From Alphaproteobacteria bacterium (lineage in GTDB: Bacteria > Pseudomonadota > Alphaproteobacteria > JAJFIK01), in assembly GCA_021774965.1 (NCBI GenBank), contig JAJFIL010000164.1, positions 1-45,188 on the forward strand: a stretch of 45,188 bases of DNA, written 5' to 3'. The notes beneath the pieces were generated by a model. That model did not search any database. It was not told where the DNA came from and saw only the letters and a list, made by a program, of their open reading frames with translations. A program made the translations under genes and the position numbers. Every line of letters begins with the position of its first letter. Positions within the stretch are counted from its first letter, which is position 1. Shown here piece by piece: positions 15,489-22,657 of this stretch.

Positions 15489-15584
15489 CGTCATCCCGGG
15501 GCAGCGAAGCTGAGCCCGGGATCTTGTCTACGGCAGTACCGATAAAAGATCCCGGACAATCGCTGTGCGATTTCCGGGATGACG
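15489..15584. repeat. 96-bp cloverleaf-like palindromic repeat
   Basis: Outer arms CGTCATCCCGG (15489-15499) and CCGGGATGACG (15574-15584) are perfect 11-bp complements. Inside lie three hairpins in a row: CAGC-GAA-GCTG (15502-15512), CCGGGATCTT/AAGATCCCGG (15516-15525 with 15546-15555), and AATCGC-TGT-GCGATT (15558-15572). The fold is a four-way junction. The CGTCATCCCGG...CCGGGATGACG boundary is the hallmark of a widespread alphaproteobacterial intergenic repeat. It starts 17 bases downstream of the usg stop codon on the minus strand and could also act in its transcript. Confidence 0.8.
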
Positions 15585-15600
15585 GGGAGAGGGAGTGTGC

Positions 15601-15864
15601 CTAATGCAAAACCCCAATGTCTGTTGCCAGGGACGTCTCGCGCGCGGTGAAGAGCTGACACGAGCCCACGCGCACGGAATGGAGCTTGCCATCCAGGTTT
15701 AGCTTCCAGAAATTCAGGAACTTGCCGAGGATGGGGAACTTGGGCGCGAGGTCGTATTCCTGCCAGAGATAGCTTTGCAATAGATCCGGGTGATCGGGGA
15801 GGTGATACAGGATCTCCGCCGTGGTCAATCGATACCCCTTCAGCATTTGCTCCATCTCGGACAT
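15601..15864 (-). CDS. usg: Usg family protein
   Basis: 87 residues with the conserved core KGYRLTTAEILYHLPDHP, SYLWQEYDLAPKFP, FLNFW and HSVRVGS, which identifies the Usg family (Pfam Usg), a small alphaproteobacterial protein named for its position near tryptophan genes in Caulobacter. Molecular function is unknown. The ATG at 15864 is preceded by GGAG at a 7-base spacing. It stands alone here; no trp gene is in the window. The repeat at 15489-15584 lies directly after its stop. Confidence 0.9.
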   Translation of the reverse strand: MSEMEQMLKGYRLTTAEILYHLPDHPDLLQSYLWQEYDLAPKFPILGKFLNFWKLNLDGKLHSVRVGSCQLFTARETSLATDIGVLH

Positions 15865-16155
15865 GTCACTACTCCTTTACGCAAAACTCCGCTTCCAATT
15901 GGCCGTCCAGAGTGCGGTCAGCCGGTTAATTATTGCTTGAAATGGTACTCAAACATTCCGAATCTGTCGATAAATGAAGGCGATTTTGAGGAAAGTCTCA
16001 TGTTATCTGTTGCATCCAGACATGCCGGGTATTCGCCTCTCCTGCCGTAGGGGCATGTTTCCTGCGCCATTCAGCGCCTTGACGGCACTCCCATTATGGG
16101 GTGACTTGTCGCCTCTAACCCTTCCGGGACAAGCCAAAAAACAAAGGTGGGACAT
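15865..16155. other. Divergent promoter region between usg and the acuI operon
   Basis: 291 bases without a recognisable gene. CTTGTC (from about 16108) and GACAAG (ending about 16133) form a 6-bp inverted repeat roughly 25-50 bases upstream of the acuI-like start and could be an operator. No regulator gene is adjacent. Confidence 0.3.
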
Positions 16156-17148
16156 ATGGTTGAGCGCTTTCGCGCCATGATGGTGACCAAAGAGGGCGAC
16201 GCCCAATCGGTCGGATTTCAAGAGATCGCTGTCGATGACTTAATGTCAGGTGACACGGTGGTGAACGTCGAATTTTCCACGCTCAACTACAAAGATGGTT
16301 TGGTGTTAACAGGGGCCGCCCCGGTCGCACGGACATTCCCCATGATCCCCGGGATCGATCTTGTGGGCACGGTGGAGAGTTGCGAGAGCGGTGAATTTGC
16401 GCCGGGGGCGCATGTGATCCAGAACGGTTTTGGCCTCAGCGAAACCCATTTCGGTGGTTATGCCGCCAAGGCGCGGGTGAAATCTGAATGGCTGGTGGCG
16501 CTGCCCGAGAACATGACCCCGCGCCAGGCCATGGCCATCGGCACCGCTGGCTACACCGCCATGTTGTGCGTGATGGCGCTGGAAGATGCAGGCGTAACAC
16601 CGGACAAAGGCCCTGTGTTGGTCACCGGTGCGGCAGGGGGTGTTGGCTCCGTTGCCGTAGCTCTTTTGGCAAAGCTCGGTTTTGAAGTGGTGGCCTCAAC
16701 CGGTCGCGCCGAAGAAGAAGCCTATCTCAAAGATCTGGGCGCAAGCTCCATCGTTGCGCGGGATGATTTATCCGGTAAGCCTCGCGCCATGGCGAAGGAA
16801 AACTATGCAGGTGCCGTCGATAGTGTGGGCTCCACGACCCTTGCCAATGTTCTCTCCCAGATTAAATACGGCGGTGCAGTCGCCGCGTGCGGCCTTGCAG
16901 GAGGCATGGATCTTCCAGCTTCCGTTGCACCTTTCATTTTGCGCGGTGTCAGCTTGCTGGGTATCGACAGTGTGCAAGCCCCCATTGAGCGTCGCCGGGA
17001 AGCTTACAAGCGCTTGGCGCAGGATCTCGATCTCGAAAAACTCGAGAGCATGATCACCGATGTGCCTTTGTCGGAGATTGTGGAATGGGGCGGAAAGATT
17101 CTCGCCGGTCAGGTGCGTGGCCGCGCCGTTGTCGATGTGAATGCATAA
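16156..17148 (+). CDS. Medium-chain reductase of the AcuI/YhdH (acryloyl-CoA reductase) type
   Basis: 330 residues of the zinc-free MDR superfamily: TLNYKDGLVLTGAAPVART, PMIPGIDLVGTV, GTAGYTAMLCV, the NADPH-binding VTGAAGGVGSVAVALLAKLG and the CGLAGG-x-x-LPASVAPFILRGVSLLGIDS block typical of AcuI/YhdH. AcuI proteins reduce acryloyl-CoA to propionyl-CoA with NADPH; YhdH-like relatives may take other enones. Start: ATG at 16156 with AAAGGTGGG upstream. First gene of a three-gene operon; the next start is 10 bases after its stop. The partners (CoA ligase, ThDP enzyme) suggest reduction of an unsaturated acyl-CoA made in the same pathway, which is inference. Confidence 0.88.
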   Translation: MVERFRAMMVTKEGDAQSVGFQEIAVDDLMSGDTVVNVEFSTLNYKDGLVLTGAAPVARTFPMIPGIDLVGTVESCESGEFAPGAHVIQNGFGLSETHFGGYAAKARVKSEWLVALPENMTPRQAMAIGTAGYTAMLCVMALEDAGVTPDKGPVLVTGAAGGVGSVAVALLAKLGFEVVASTGRAEEEAYLKDLGASSIVARDDLSGKPRAMAKENYAGAVDSVGSTTLANVLSQIKYGGAVAACGLAGGMDLPASVAPFILRGVSLLGIDSVQAPIERRREAYKRLAQDLDLEKLESMITDVPLSEIVEWGGKILAGQVRGRAVVDVNA

Positions 17149-17158
17149 AGGACCTGCA

Positions 17159-19003
17159 ATGAGTGCACCGTTTCGCGAACTGTCCAACAAGGAACCTCGG
17201 GTTGAAGTAGAAACCCGCGAGGACGGCTGCCTGATTCTGCGTAATCCGCACCCGCTTGTTGAGCCGCATGCGAACATCATCACGCCGCTTCGTCTGTGGG
17301 CGGAGGAAGCATCGGATCGCACTTGGCTGGCGGAGCGCGGTGGAGACGGTGAATGGCAACATCTTACTTATGCGTCGGCCAGCGAGACCGTGAATTGTGT
17401 GGCGCAGGCGCTTCTCGACAGAGGCATGGGTCTTGGTGGGGAAAACCACGGGCCCCTGATGATCTTGTCCGGCAATTCCATCGATCACGCCATGATAACC
17501 TATGGCGGCATCCTTGCGGGCGTTGCGGTGGCTCCGGTCAGCCGATCCTACAGCCTTATGAGCACTGACTTTGCCAAGCTGAAATACGTGTTCGATCTGG
17601 TGGAGCCGCGCATGGTCTTTGTCCAGGATGGCGAGATGTTTGGCGCGGCGCTAAGCGCATTGGACCTTGCCGACGTGGAAGTGGTCTATGTGACAAACGC
17701 GCCGACAGGCATGGAGGCCACGCCGTACTCTGCCTTTCTCGAAACCAAACCTACAGCTGCCGTGGACGAAGCATTCGACAGATTGGATTTTGACACGGTC
17801 GCAAAATATCTCTTCACCTCCGGCTCCACCGGCATGCCCAAGGCGGTGATTAACACTCACCGCATGATGTGTTCGAACTCCGCCATGGCGCGCAGCTTGC
17901 TGGAAGAAACAGAAGACGTGAGCACCATCATCAGCTGGCTACCGTGGAACCATACCTTCGGCGGCAACTCCGTGCTCAACGGCATTTTGAACACGGGCGG
18001 CACGTTGTATTTGGATGATGGCCTACCGCTGCCTGGCATGTTTGAGAAGACCGTGCGGAACCTCAAGGAAATCTCGCCAAGCATGTACTCAAATGTGCCT
18101 GCGGCTTTTGCCATGTTGGTACCGGAACTTGAACGCGATGATGAGCTGGCAGAAAAATTCTTCAAGAACCTGAAAAGCATGTCCTATGGCGGCGCAGCAC
18201 TTGCGCAGGACGTCTATGACCGCATTCAGGAAGTTGCCATTCGTCACACAGGCCATCGCATTCCGTTCTTGACCGGATACGGTGCAACAGAAACAGCGCC
18301 CGTCGTTACGTCCGTCAACTGGGCGACAGAACGTATGGGGCTCTTGGGTCTCCCACTGCCAGGTATCGAGCTCAAGCTTGTGCCGGTGGGGGAAAAGTAT
18401 GAAGTGCGCGCGCGGGGGCCTTCGATCACGCCCGGCTACCACAAGCGCGATGATCTCACCGATGCGGCCTTTGACGAGGAAGGGTTCTATTCTCTTGGGG
18501 ACGCAGCCAAGTTCGTAGACCCTGAAGACCCTGTCCAAGGTCTCGTGTTTGATGGTCGCGTTGCAGAAGATTTCAAACTTGATACGGGCACCTGGGTCAA
18601 CGCAGGGCGCATGCGGGTGCAGGCGGTGGAAGCTTCCGGCGGCTTGATGCAGGATGCGCTGGTGGCTGGTCTGGATAGGGAATATATCGGCATCCTGGGT
18701 TTTGCCAATGTTGCCGCGTGTCGCAATCTGATGGGGGAGGCGGATGCTACTCCCGAAGATATTATCAAAGACGCGCGTGTGCTGGAGCAAATTACAGTAG
18801 GGCTCAGTGGCCACAACGAACATAATCCCGGCTCTTCGACGCGGGTGAAGCGGGCCTTGCTCATGGCCGAGCCGCCGAACATGGATGCAGGGGAACTCAC
18901 CGACAAAGGCTATGTGAACCAATCGACATCGCTTTCCCGGCGCAAAGATTTGGTGGAGAAGCTTTATGCCAATCCGCCCGGTAACGACATTATCGTACTT
19001 TAG
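17159..19003 (+). CDS. AMP-forming acyl/aryl-CoA ligase, feruloyl-CoA synthase-like
   Basis: 614 residues of the ANL adenylating superfamily. The phosphate-binding motif is F219-T-S-G-S-T-G-M-P-K228 and the GYGATETAP motif follows; the hinge region reads VFDGRVAEDFKLDTGTWVNAG. The K-L-x-x-G-x-W-V-x-x-G hinge and the start RNPHPLVEPHANI fit feruloyl-CoA synthase-like ligases rather than fatty acyl-CoA ligases. The C-terminal lid ends in SRRKDLVEKLYANP. The reaction activates a carboxylic acid to its CoA thioester with ATP. Translation start at 17159 with AAAGGACC upstream; a start at 17141 would overlap acuI. Substrate is uncertain. No feruloyl-CoA hydratase-lyase gene is in the window. Confidence 0.87.
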   Translation: MSAPFRELSNKEPRVEVETREDGCLILRNPHPLVEPHANIITPLRLWAEEASDRTWLAERGGDGEWQHLTYASASETVNCVAQALLDRGMGLGGENHGPLMILSGNSIDHAMITYGGILAGVAVAPVSRSYSLMSTDFAKLKYVFDLVEPRMVFVQDGEMFGAALSALDLADVEVVYVTNAPTGMEATPYSAFLETKPTAAVDEAFDRLDFDTVAKYLFTSGSTGMPKAVINTHRMMCSNSAMARSLLEETEDVSTIISWLPWNHTFGGNSVLNGILNTGGTLYLDDGLPLPGMFEKTVRNLKEISPSMYSNVPAAFAMLVPELERDDELAEKFFKNLKSMSYGGAALAQDVYDRIQEVAIRHTGHRIPFLTGYGATETAPVVTSVNWATERMGLLGLPLPGIELKLVPVGEKYEVRARGPSITPGYHKRDDLTDAAFDEEGFYSLGDAAKFVDPEDPVQGLVFDGRVAEDFKLDTGTWVNAGRMRVQAVEASGGLMQDALVAGLDREYIGILGFANVAACRNLMGEADATPEDIIKDARVLEQITVGLSGHNEHNPGSSTRVKRALLMAEPPNMDAGELTDKGYVNQSTSLSRRKDLVEKLYANPPGNDIIVL

Positions 19004-19030
19004 ATACACTCAGCAAACGGACGAATAATC

Positions 19031-20611
19031 ATGACCGACGCTCCCCACCTTTCCAATGAAGCCACTGGTGCTGAAACCCTCATCGAAACTTTAGTCGATT
19101 GCGGTGTGGATACGTGTTTTACCAATCCCGGAACGTCCGAAATGCACGTGGTTGCCGCCATCGACAAGGTTCCTGGCATGCGGCCGATTCTGGCTTTGTT
19201 TGAAGGAGTAGCGACCGGGGCTGCTGATGGTTACGCCCGCATGGCCGGAAAACCAGCCAGCACTCTGTTGCACCTCGGCCCTGGTCTCGCCAACGGTATC
19301 GCCAATCTGCACAATGCCAAGCGCGCGGGCAGCGGCATCGTGAACATCGTCGGGGATCATGCCACCTATCACGGCAAATACGATGCGCCGCTGACGTCCG
19401 ACATTCGCTCGCTTGCCTCTCCAGTATCCAGTTGGGTGAAGTCCGCGCCTGATGCAGCATCGCTTGCACCGTTGGCAGCAGAAGCAGTTGCCGAAGCAAA
19501 CCGCTCCCCGGGTCATATCGCAACCTTGCTGGTGCCTGCAGACAGTGCCTGGGATGTCGCGCGGATGGCGGCCAAGTCGCTTGCACCATCTGCGCCTCCG
19601 CGTGTTGCCGAAGCTGACATTGTGGCAGCTGCAAAACGCCTTAAGGGAGCTGCCAAGCCTGTCATTCTGGTGGGGGGCCCGGCGACCTATGAAGAAGGCC
19701 TGAAGCTGGCGGGGCAGATTGCAGAAGCCACCGGCGCGACGCTTTACAGCGACACGTTCAACAAGCGTGTTCAGCGCGGCGCGGGCCGTGTTGCAGCGGC
19801 ACCTGTTCCGTATTTTGGCGAGATGGCGCTGGATGCTATGGCCGGATCAGACTTGATGCTGGTCATCGGCACCAAGGCACCCGTGGCGTTCTTTGCTTAT
19901 CCCGGCAAACCCAGTTCACTGGTGCCGGAAGGCTGCGAAGTGTTGGAGCTGTGTGAGCGGGAGGCAGACATCAACGCGGCGCTGAGTGATCTGGCAACGG
20001 AGCTTGATGCCCACAAGATCAAACCCGCACTTCAACCGCTGAACCGCCCAGATGTTCCTGCAAGCGGCGCATTGGATTCGGTTAGTATTGGAAATAGCAT
20101 CGGAGCACTGTTGCCTGAGGGAGCTATTGTTGCCGACGAAGGGGTCTCCAATGGTCTTTGGAGTTATATTCTCACCGCGGGCAGTGCGCCTCATGACTGG
20201 TTAAACCTTACCGGCGGCGCGATTGGCATGGGCATGCCGCTGGCCACCGGTGCCGCTGTTGCCGTTCCGGATCGTAAAGTAGTGTGTCTCGAAGGGGACG
20301 GCTCCGGCATGTACACGGTCCAGGCGCTGTGGACCCAGGCTCGCGAGAACCTGGACGTGACCACAGTGATCTTCAACAACGGTGCCTATCAGATCCTCAA
20401 CATCGAATACGATCGCGTTGGGGTGGGCGCGCCGGGGGAAAAAGCGACCTCCATGCTGTCTCTCAACGAGCCTGTTCTGGACTGGGTGAAAATTGCTGAA
20501 GGTATGGGCGTCGAAGCTGTGCGCGTTGATACCGCTGAAGGATTTACCGCAGCCTTTGCCGCCGCCATGGCGCAAAAGGGACCGCGTCTGATTGAGGCAA
20601 TTGTTCCTTAG
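19031..20611 (+). CDS. ThDP-dependent enzyme, acetolactate synthase/benzoylformate decarboxylase-like
   Basis: 526 residues with three ThDP-enzyme domains. The catalytic glutamate is E58 (LFEGVATGAADGYARM). The central domain contains PVILVGGPATYEEG. The cofactor motif is G422-D-G-S ... N449-N450 (GDG-x-NN spacing). Length is short of true acetolactate synthase large subunits (about 560 or more), and no small subunit gene follows, so branched-chain amino acid synthesis is unlikely. The family includes benzoylformate decarboxylase and 2-hydroxyacyl-CoA lyases, which cleave or form C-C bonds at 2-keto or 2-hydroxyacyl groups. Last gene of the operon, 27 bases after the ligase. Confidence 0.87.
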   Translation: MTDAPHLSNEATGAETLIETLVDCGVDTCFTNPGTSEMHVVAAIDKVPGMRPILALFEGVATGAADGYARMAGKPASTLLHLGPGLANGIANLHNAKRAGSGIVNIVGDHATYHGKYDAPLTSDIRSLASPVSSWVKSAPDAASLAPLAAEAVAEANRSPGHIATLLVPADSAWDVARMAAKSLAPSAPPRVAEADIVAAAKRLKGAAKPVILVGGPATYEEGLKLAGQIAEATGATLYSDTFNKRVQRGAGRVAAAPVPYFGEMALDAMAGSDLMLVIGTKAPVAFFAYPGKPSSLVPEGCEVLELCEREADINAALSDLATELDAHKIKPALQPLNRPDVPASGALDSVSIGNSIGALLPEGAIVADEGVSNGLWSYILTAGSAPHDWLNLTGGAIGMGMPLATGAAVAVPDRKVVCLEGDGSGMYTVQALWTQARENLDVTTVIFNNGAYQILNIEYDRVGVGAPGEKATSMLSLNEPVLDWVKIAEGMGVEAVRVDTAEGFTAAFAAAMAQKGPRLIEAIVP

Positions 20612-20664
20612 GCCCCAATTGATTTGCATCGAATGGAGCTTATGTCTGTTTTGCTCTCACGTTA

Positions 20665-20739
20665 GCGCGCGAAATGCGCGCCGCGCCGAGGGGCGGCGCA
20701 GGGGCACCGGGTCGCAGTCGCGACCTGATATGGAATATC
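20665..20739. repeat. Series of four short hairpins between convergent genes
   Basis: Four stems in a row: GCGCGC-GAAAT-GCGCGC (20665-20681), GCGCC/GGCGC (20683-20687 with 20695-20699), GTCGC-AGTC-GCGAC (20711-20724) and GATAT-GGA-ATATC (20727-20739). They fill the gap between the ThDP gene and the convergent TIGR02301 gene. None has a T-tract. It may be a transcript-end structure or a degenerate repeat element. Confidence 0.5.
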
Positions 20740-20775
20740 AGTATTGAAAATATCTAGATGGTTGGGGCTCTGGTC

Positions 20776-21138
20776 TTACCGCAACGAACGCGCCATGGCT
20801 GTTGAAAGCGCCGCGCCGTCTTGACCTAATTGTTGGGCATAGTTGCGGGCATCGGCGGTGCAGGTGGGGAAGCGTTGCTCCACCTCGCCATAGGCACCAT
20901 TAAAACGCTCCGACATGCGTTGGCGTTGGTCGCGGGAAGGATCTTCCAGCCGCATGAGTTCCAGCATGTTGTCACGCCAGATCTGCACGTTCTCGCTTTC
21001 ACAAATCTGGCTGAGATGATGCATGGTGCCAAAGTGCCCCGACAGCTCCAGCATCTGTCGCTCAAAAGATGTCAGTGACTGCCCCAGGGCCGGGGAGGCC
21101 GCGGTCAGAAACGCCAGAACTGCAAGCATAGTCCTCAT
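20776..21138 (-). CDS. TIGR02301-family secreted protein of unknown function
   Basis: 120 residues with a clear signal peptide (MRTMLAVLAFLTAASPALGQ, cut after ALG). The mature part has SGHFGTMHHLSQICES, WRDNMLELMRLE, FNGAYGEVEQRFPTC, matching the TIGR02301 alphaproteobacterial family pattern (two conserved cysteines, W-R-x-x-M, F-N-x-G/A-Y). Probably periplasmic, with the two cysteines likely bonded. No function is known for the family. It stands alone, convergent to the ThDP gene. Confidence 0.8.
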   Translation of the reverse strand: MRTMLAVLAFLTAASPALGQSLTSFERQMLELSGHFGTMHHLSQICESENVQIWRDNMLELMRLEDPSRDQRQRMSERFNGAYGEVEQRFPTCTADARNYAQQLGQDGAALSTAMARSLR

Positions 21139-21210
21139 AGGCTTGAGTATAGACTGGATGGCGGCAGAAATGGGGCTGATTCGTAAAGGCGGTTAAAGGC
21201 TCTTCGCCAA

Positions 21211-21250
21211 TAAAAAGACCCCTCTACCTGGCTGTTGGAGAGGGGCCTTT
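21211..21250 (-). terminator. Intrinsic terminator after the SDR gene (minus strand)
   Basis: AAAG-x-CCCCTCT (21214-21225) pairs with AGAGGGG-x-CTTT (21239-21250), an 11-bp stem with one mismatch and a 13-base loop. On the minus strand it is followed by a T-rich tail (TCTTTTTATT). It lies about 110 bases after the SDR stop codon. Confidence 0.75.
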
Positions 21251-21363
21251 ATGAGCAGGAAACTTGAGGGGGTTTCCTGATGTTGTTTGTCCCACAGTTA
21301 GGATTAACCAGCCTTGACCTGAATCAAGCTTGGAATGAATCAAGGGCTTATTGGCACTCAGCG

Positions 21364-22146
21364 CTAGAAAATCGCGTAGCCGCCATCGATTACAAATGTA
21401 TCGCCGGTGTGGAACTGTGAGGCATCGGACGCAAGGTAAACCGCCATGCCTCCAAAATCTTCGGGCTCGCCCCAGCGGCGCATGGGCACGCGGGGGATGA
21501 CTTTTTCGCCAAAGGCAGGGGCTGCTTGTGCACCAGCTGTCATGTCGGTGGCGATCCATCCCGGCAGAATCGAATTTGCCCGAACGCCATAGCGCGCGAA
21601 TTCCACGGCACAGGATTTAGTCATGGAAATCACACCGCCCTTGGTGGCAGCATAGTGTTGATTGCGGGCAGCCCCTTCAATGGCGGCCAAGCTGGCGATG
21701 GTCACAAGCGAGCCACCTGCATCGCCGTCTTTCGCCCGCTCCACCATGTGTCTTGCAACTTCGCGCAGGGTGAAAAACACACCATCCAGGTTGACTGCCA
21801 ACACTTTGCGATATTGCTCCGTACTCATTTCAAGGAACGAGGACGAAGAAGCACCGATCCCCGCGTTGGCAATAACAGAATCGATGCGCCCGAAATCTTT
21901 CAACGTTGAAGCAACACCTTTGATGACGGCGGCTTCATCTGAGACATCAACTTGATAAGCCATCGCCTTGGTGTCATCTGCTTTGAGGGCGGCAATCGCC
22001 GTCTCATTCTTGTCCGCATTGGTACCCCAGATCGCGACGTCTGCGCCCGCCTGGGCACAAGCCTGCGCCATGCCAAGGCCAATTCCGCCATTGCCGCCGG
22101 TTACAAGGACCGTTTTGCCGGTAAGATCGAAAGGCGCATAAGTCAT
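21364..22146 (-). CDS. Short-chain dehydrogenase/reductase (classical SDR)
   Basis: 260 residues. Cofactor motif T16-G-G-N-G-G-I-G23 (a GxxxGxG variant), the NAG motif in IANAGIG, and the catalytic set S152 (TIASLAA), Y165 and K169 (YAATK). The C-terminus ends in DGGYAIF, as in many FabG-like members. NAD(P)-dependent oxidation or reduction of a hydroxyl/keto group; the substrate cannot be predicted. A serine run (GASSSSF) follows the NAG motif. It follows the NUDIX gene by 23 bases and is probably cotranscribed; the terminator at 21211-21250 closes the unit. Confidence 0.92.
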   Translation of the reverse strand: MTYAPFDLTGKTVLVTGGNGGIGLGMAQACAQAGADVAIWGTNADKNETAIAALKADDTKAMAYQVDVSDEAAVIKGVASTLKDFGRIDSVIANAGIGASSSSFLEMSTEQYRKVLAVNLDGVFFTLREVARHMVERAKDGDAGGSLVTIASLAAIEGAARNQHYAATKGGVISMTKSCAVEFARYGVRANSILPGWIATDMTAGAQAAPAFGEKVIPRVPMRRWGEPEDFGGMAVYLASDASQFHTGDTFVIDGGYAIF

Positions 22147-22169
22147 GGAAGTTCTCCTGTGGTGTGGAA

Positions 22170-22604
22170 TTAGGCTCGTCGTTTAGCGCTTTGAAGGATG
22201 ATGTTGAGCATTGGCTCCATAAGATCAAGCTCTGTCAGCCCTTCGATGGCAAAGAACCTAGCTTCGGTCTCGGCCTCTCCGGGGTGGGGCTGGCCGGAAA
22301 TCCAAAAGGCTTCATAGTTGATCAGCGTGTAATGATAGAGGACCTGACCGTTCTCATCGTGCTGGATGGAATCAAATGCTCCAAGGAGTTTCAAGTTTTT
22401 GATTTCTATACCGGATTCCTCACGCACTTCGCGGTGGGCTGTTTCACTTACCGTCTCACCAAGTTCCTGGGTCCCCCCGGGCAAGCTCCAGGTCCCTGCA
22501 CCGGGGTCATTGGCACGGCGGATCAACAGAACCTTGCCATCCTTCCAGACGACAGCTCCAACACCCACATAGGGCCGGGCAGGATAAGTTCGATCATCAG
22601 TCAT
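22170..22604 (-). CDS. NUDIX hydrolase
   Basis: 144 residues with an intact Nudix box from G44 to G65: G-x5-E50-x7-R58-E-V-R-E62-E63-S-G. The strand VGVGAVVWKDGKVLLIRR and the preceding GTWSLPGG are typical of ADP-ribose pyrophosphatase/MutT-like enzymes. It cleaves a nucleoside diphosphate linked to another moiety; which one is not clear. First gene of a two-gene unit with the SDR. Unlike the Nudix-like regulator at 5022-6053, all catalytic acids are kept. Confidence 0.93.
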   Translation of the reverse strand: MTDDRTYPARPYVGVGAVVWKDGKVLLIRRANDPGAGTWSLPGGTQELGETVSETAHREVREESGIEIKNLKLLGAFDSIQHDENGQVLYHYTLINYEAFWISGQPHPGEAETEARFFAIEGLTELDLMEPMLNIILQSAKRRA

Positions 22605-22657
22605 GGAAGAAGTGTATGCACAGAGAGTGCGATACGGAAAGCTTGATTATGTTGCCG

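Larger units (their letters stand above)
15015..15600. other. Non-coding stretch holding palindromic repeats
   Basis: No convincing gene. From about 15168 to 15584 it is occupied by three overlapping or adjacent inverted-repeat structures listed separately. Bases 15015-15147 are the possible leader of the membrane-protein pair. AGTGGA (15148-15153) and TCCACT (15167-15172) form a further small stem. Confidence 0.6.

Noticed and set aside
15489-15584. tRNA gene suggested by the cloverleaf fold
   Set aside because: No T-loop (GTTCRANNC), no acceptor 7-bp arm of normal form, no anticodon-arm geometry; ends match a dispersed intergenic repeat.
19031-20611. Biosynthetic acetolactate synthase (IlvB)
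   Set aside because: No small-subunit gene nearby, shorter than IlvB, and placed in a CoA-ligase operon.
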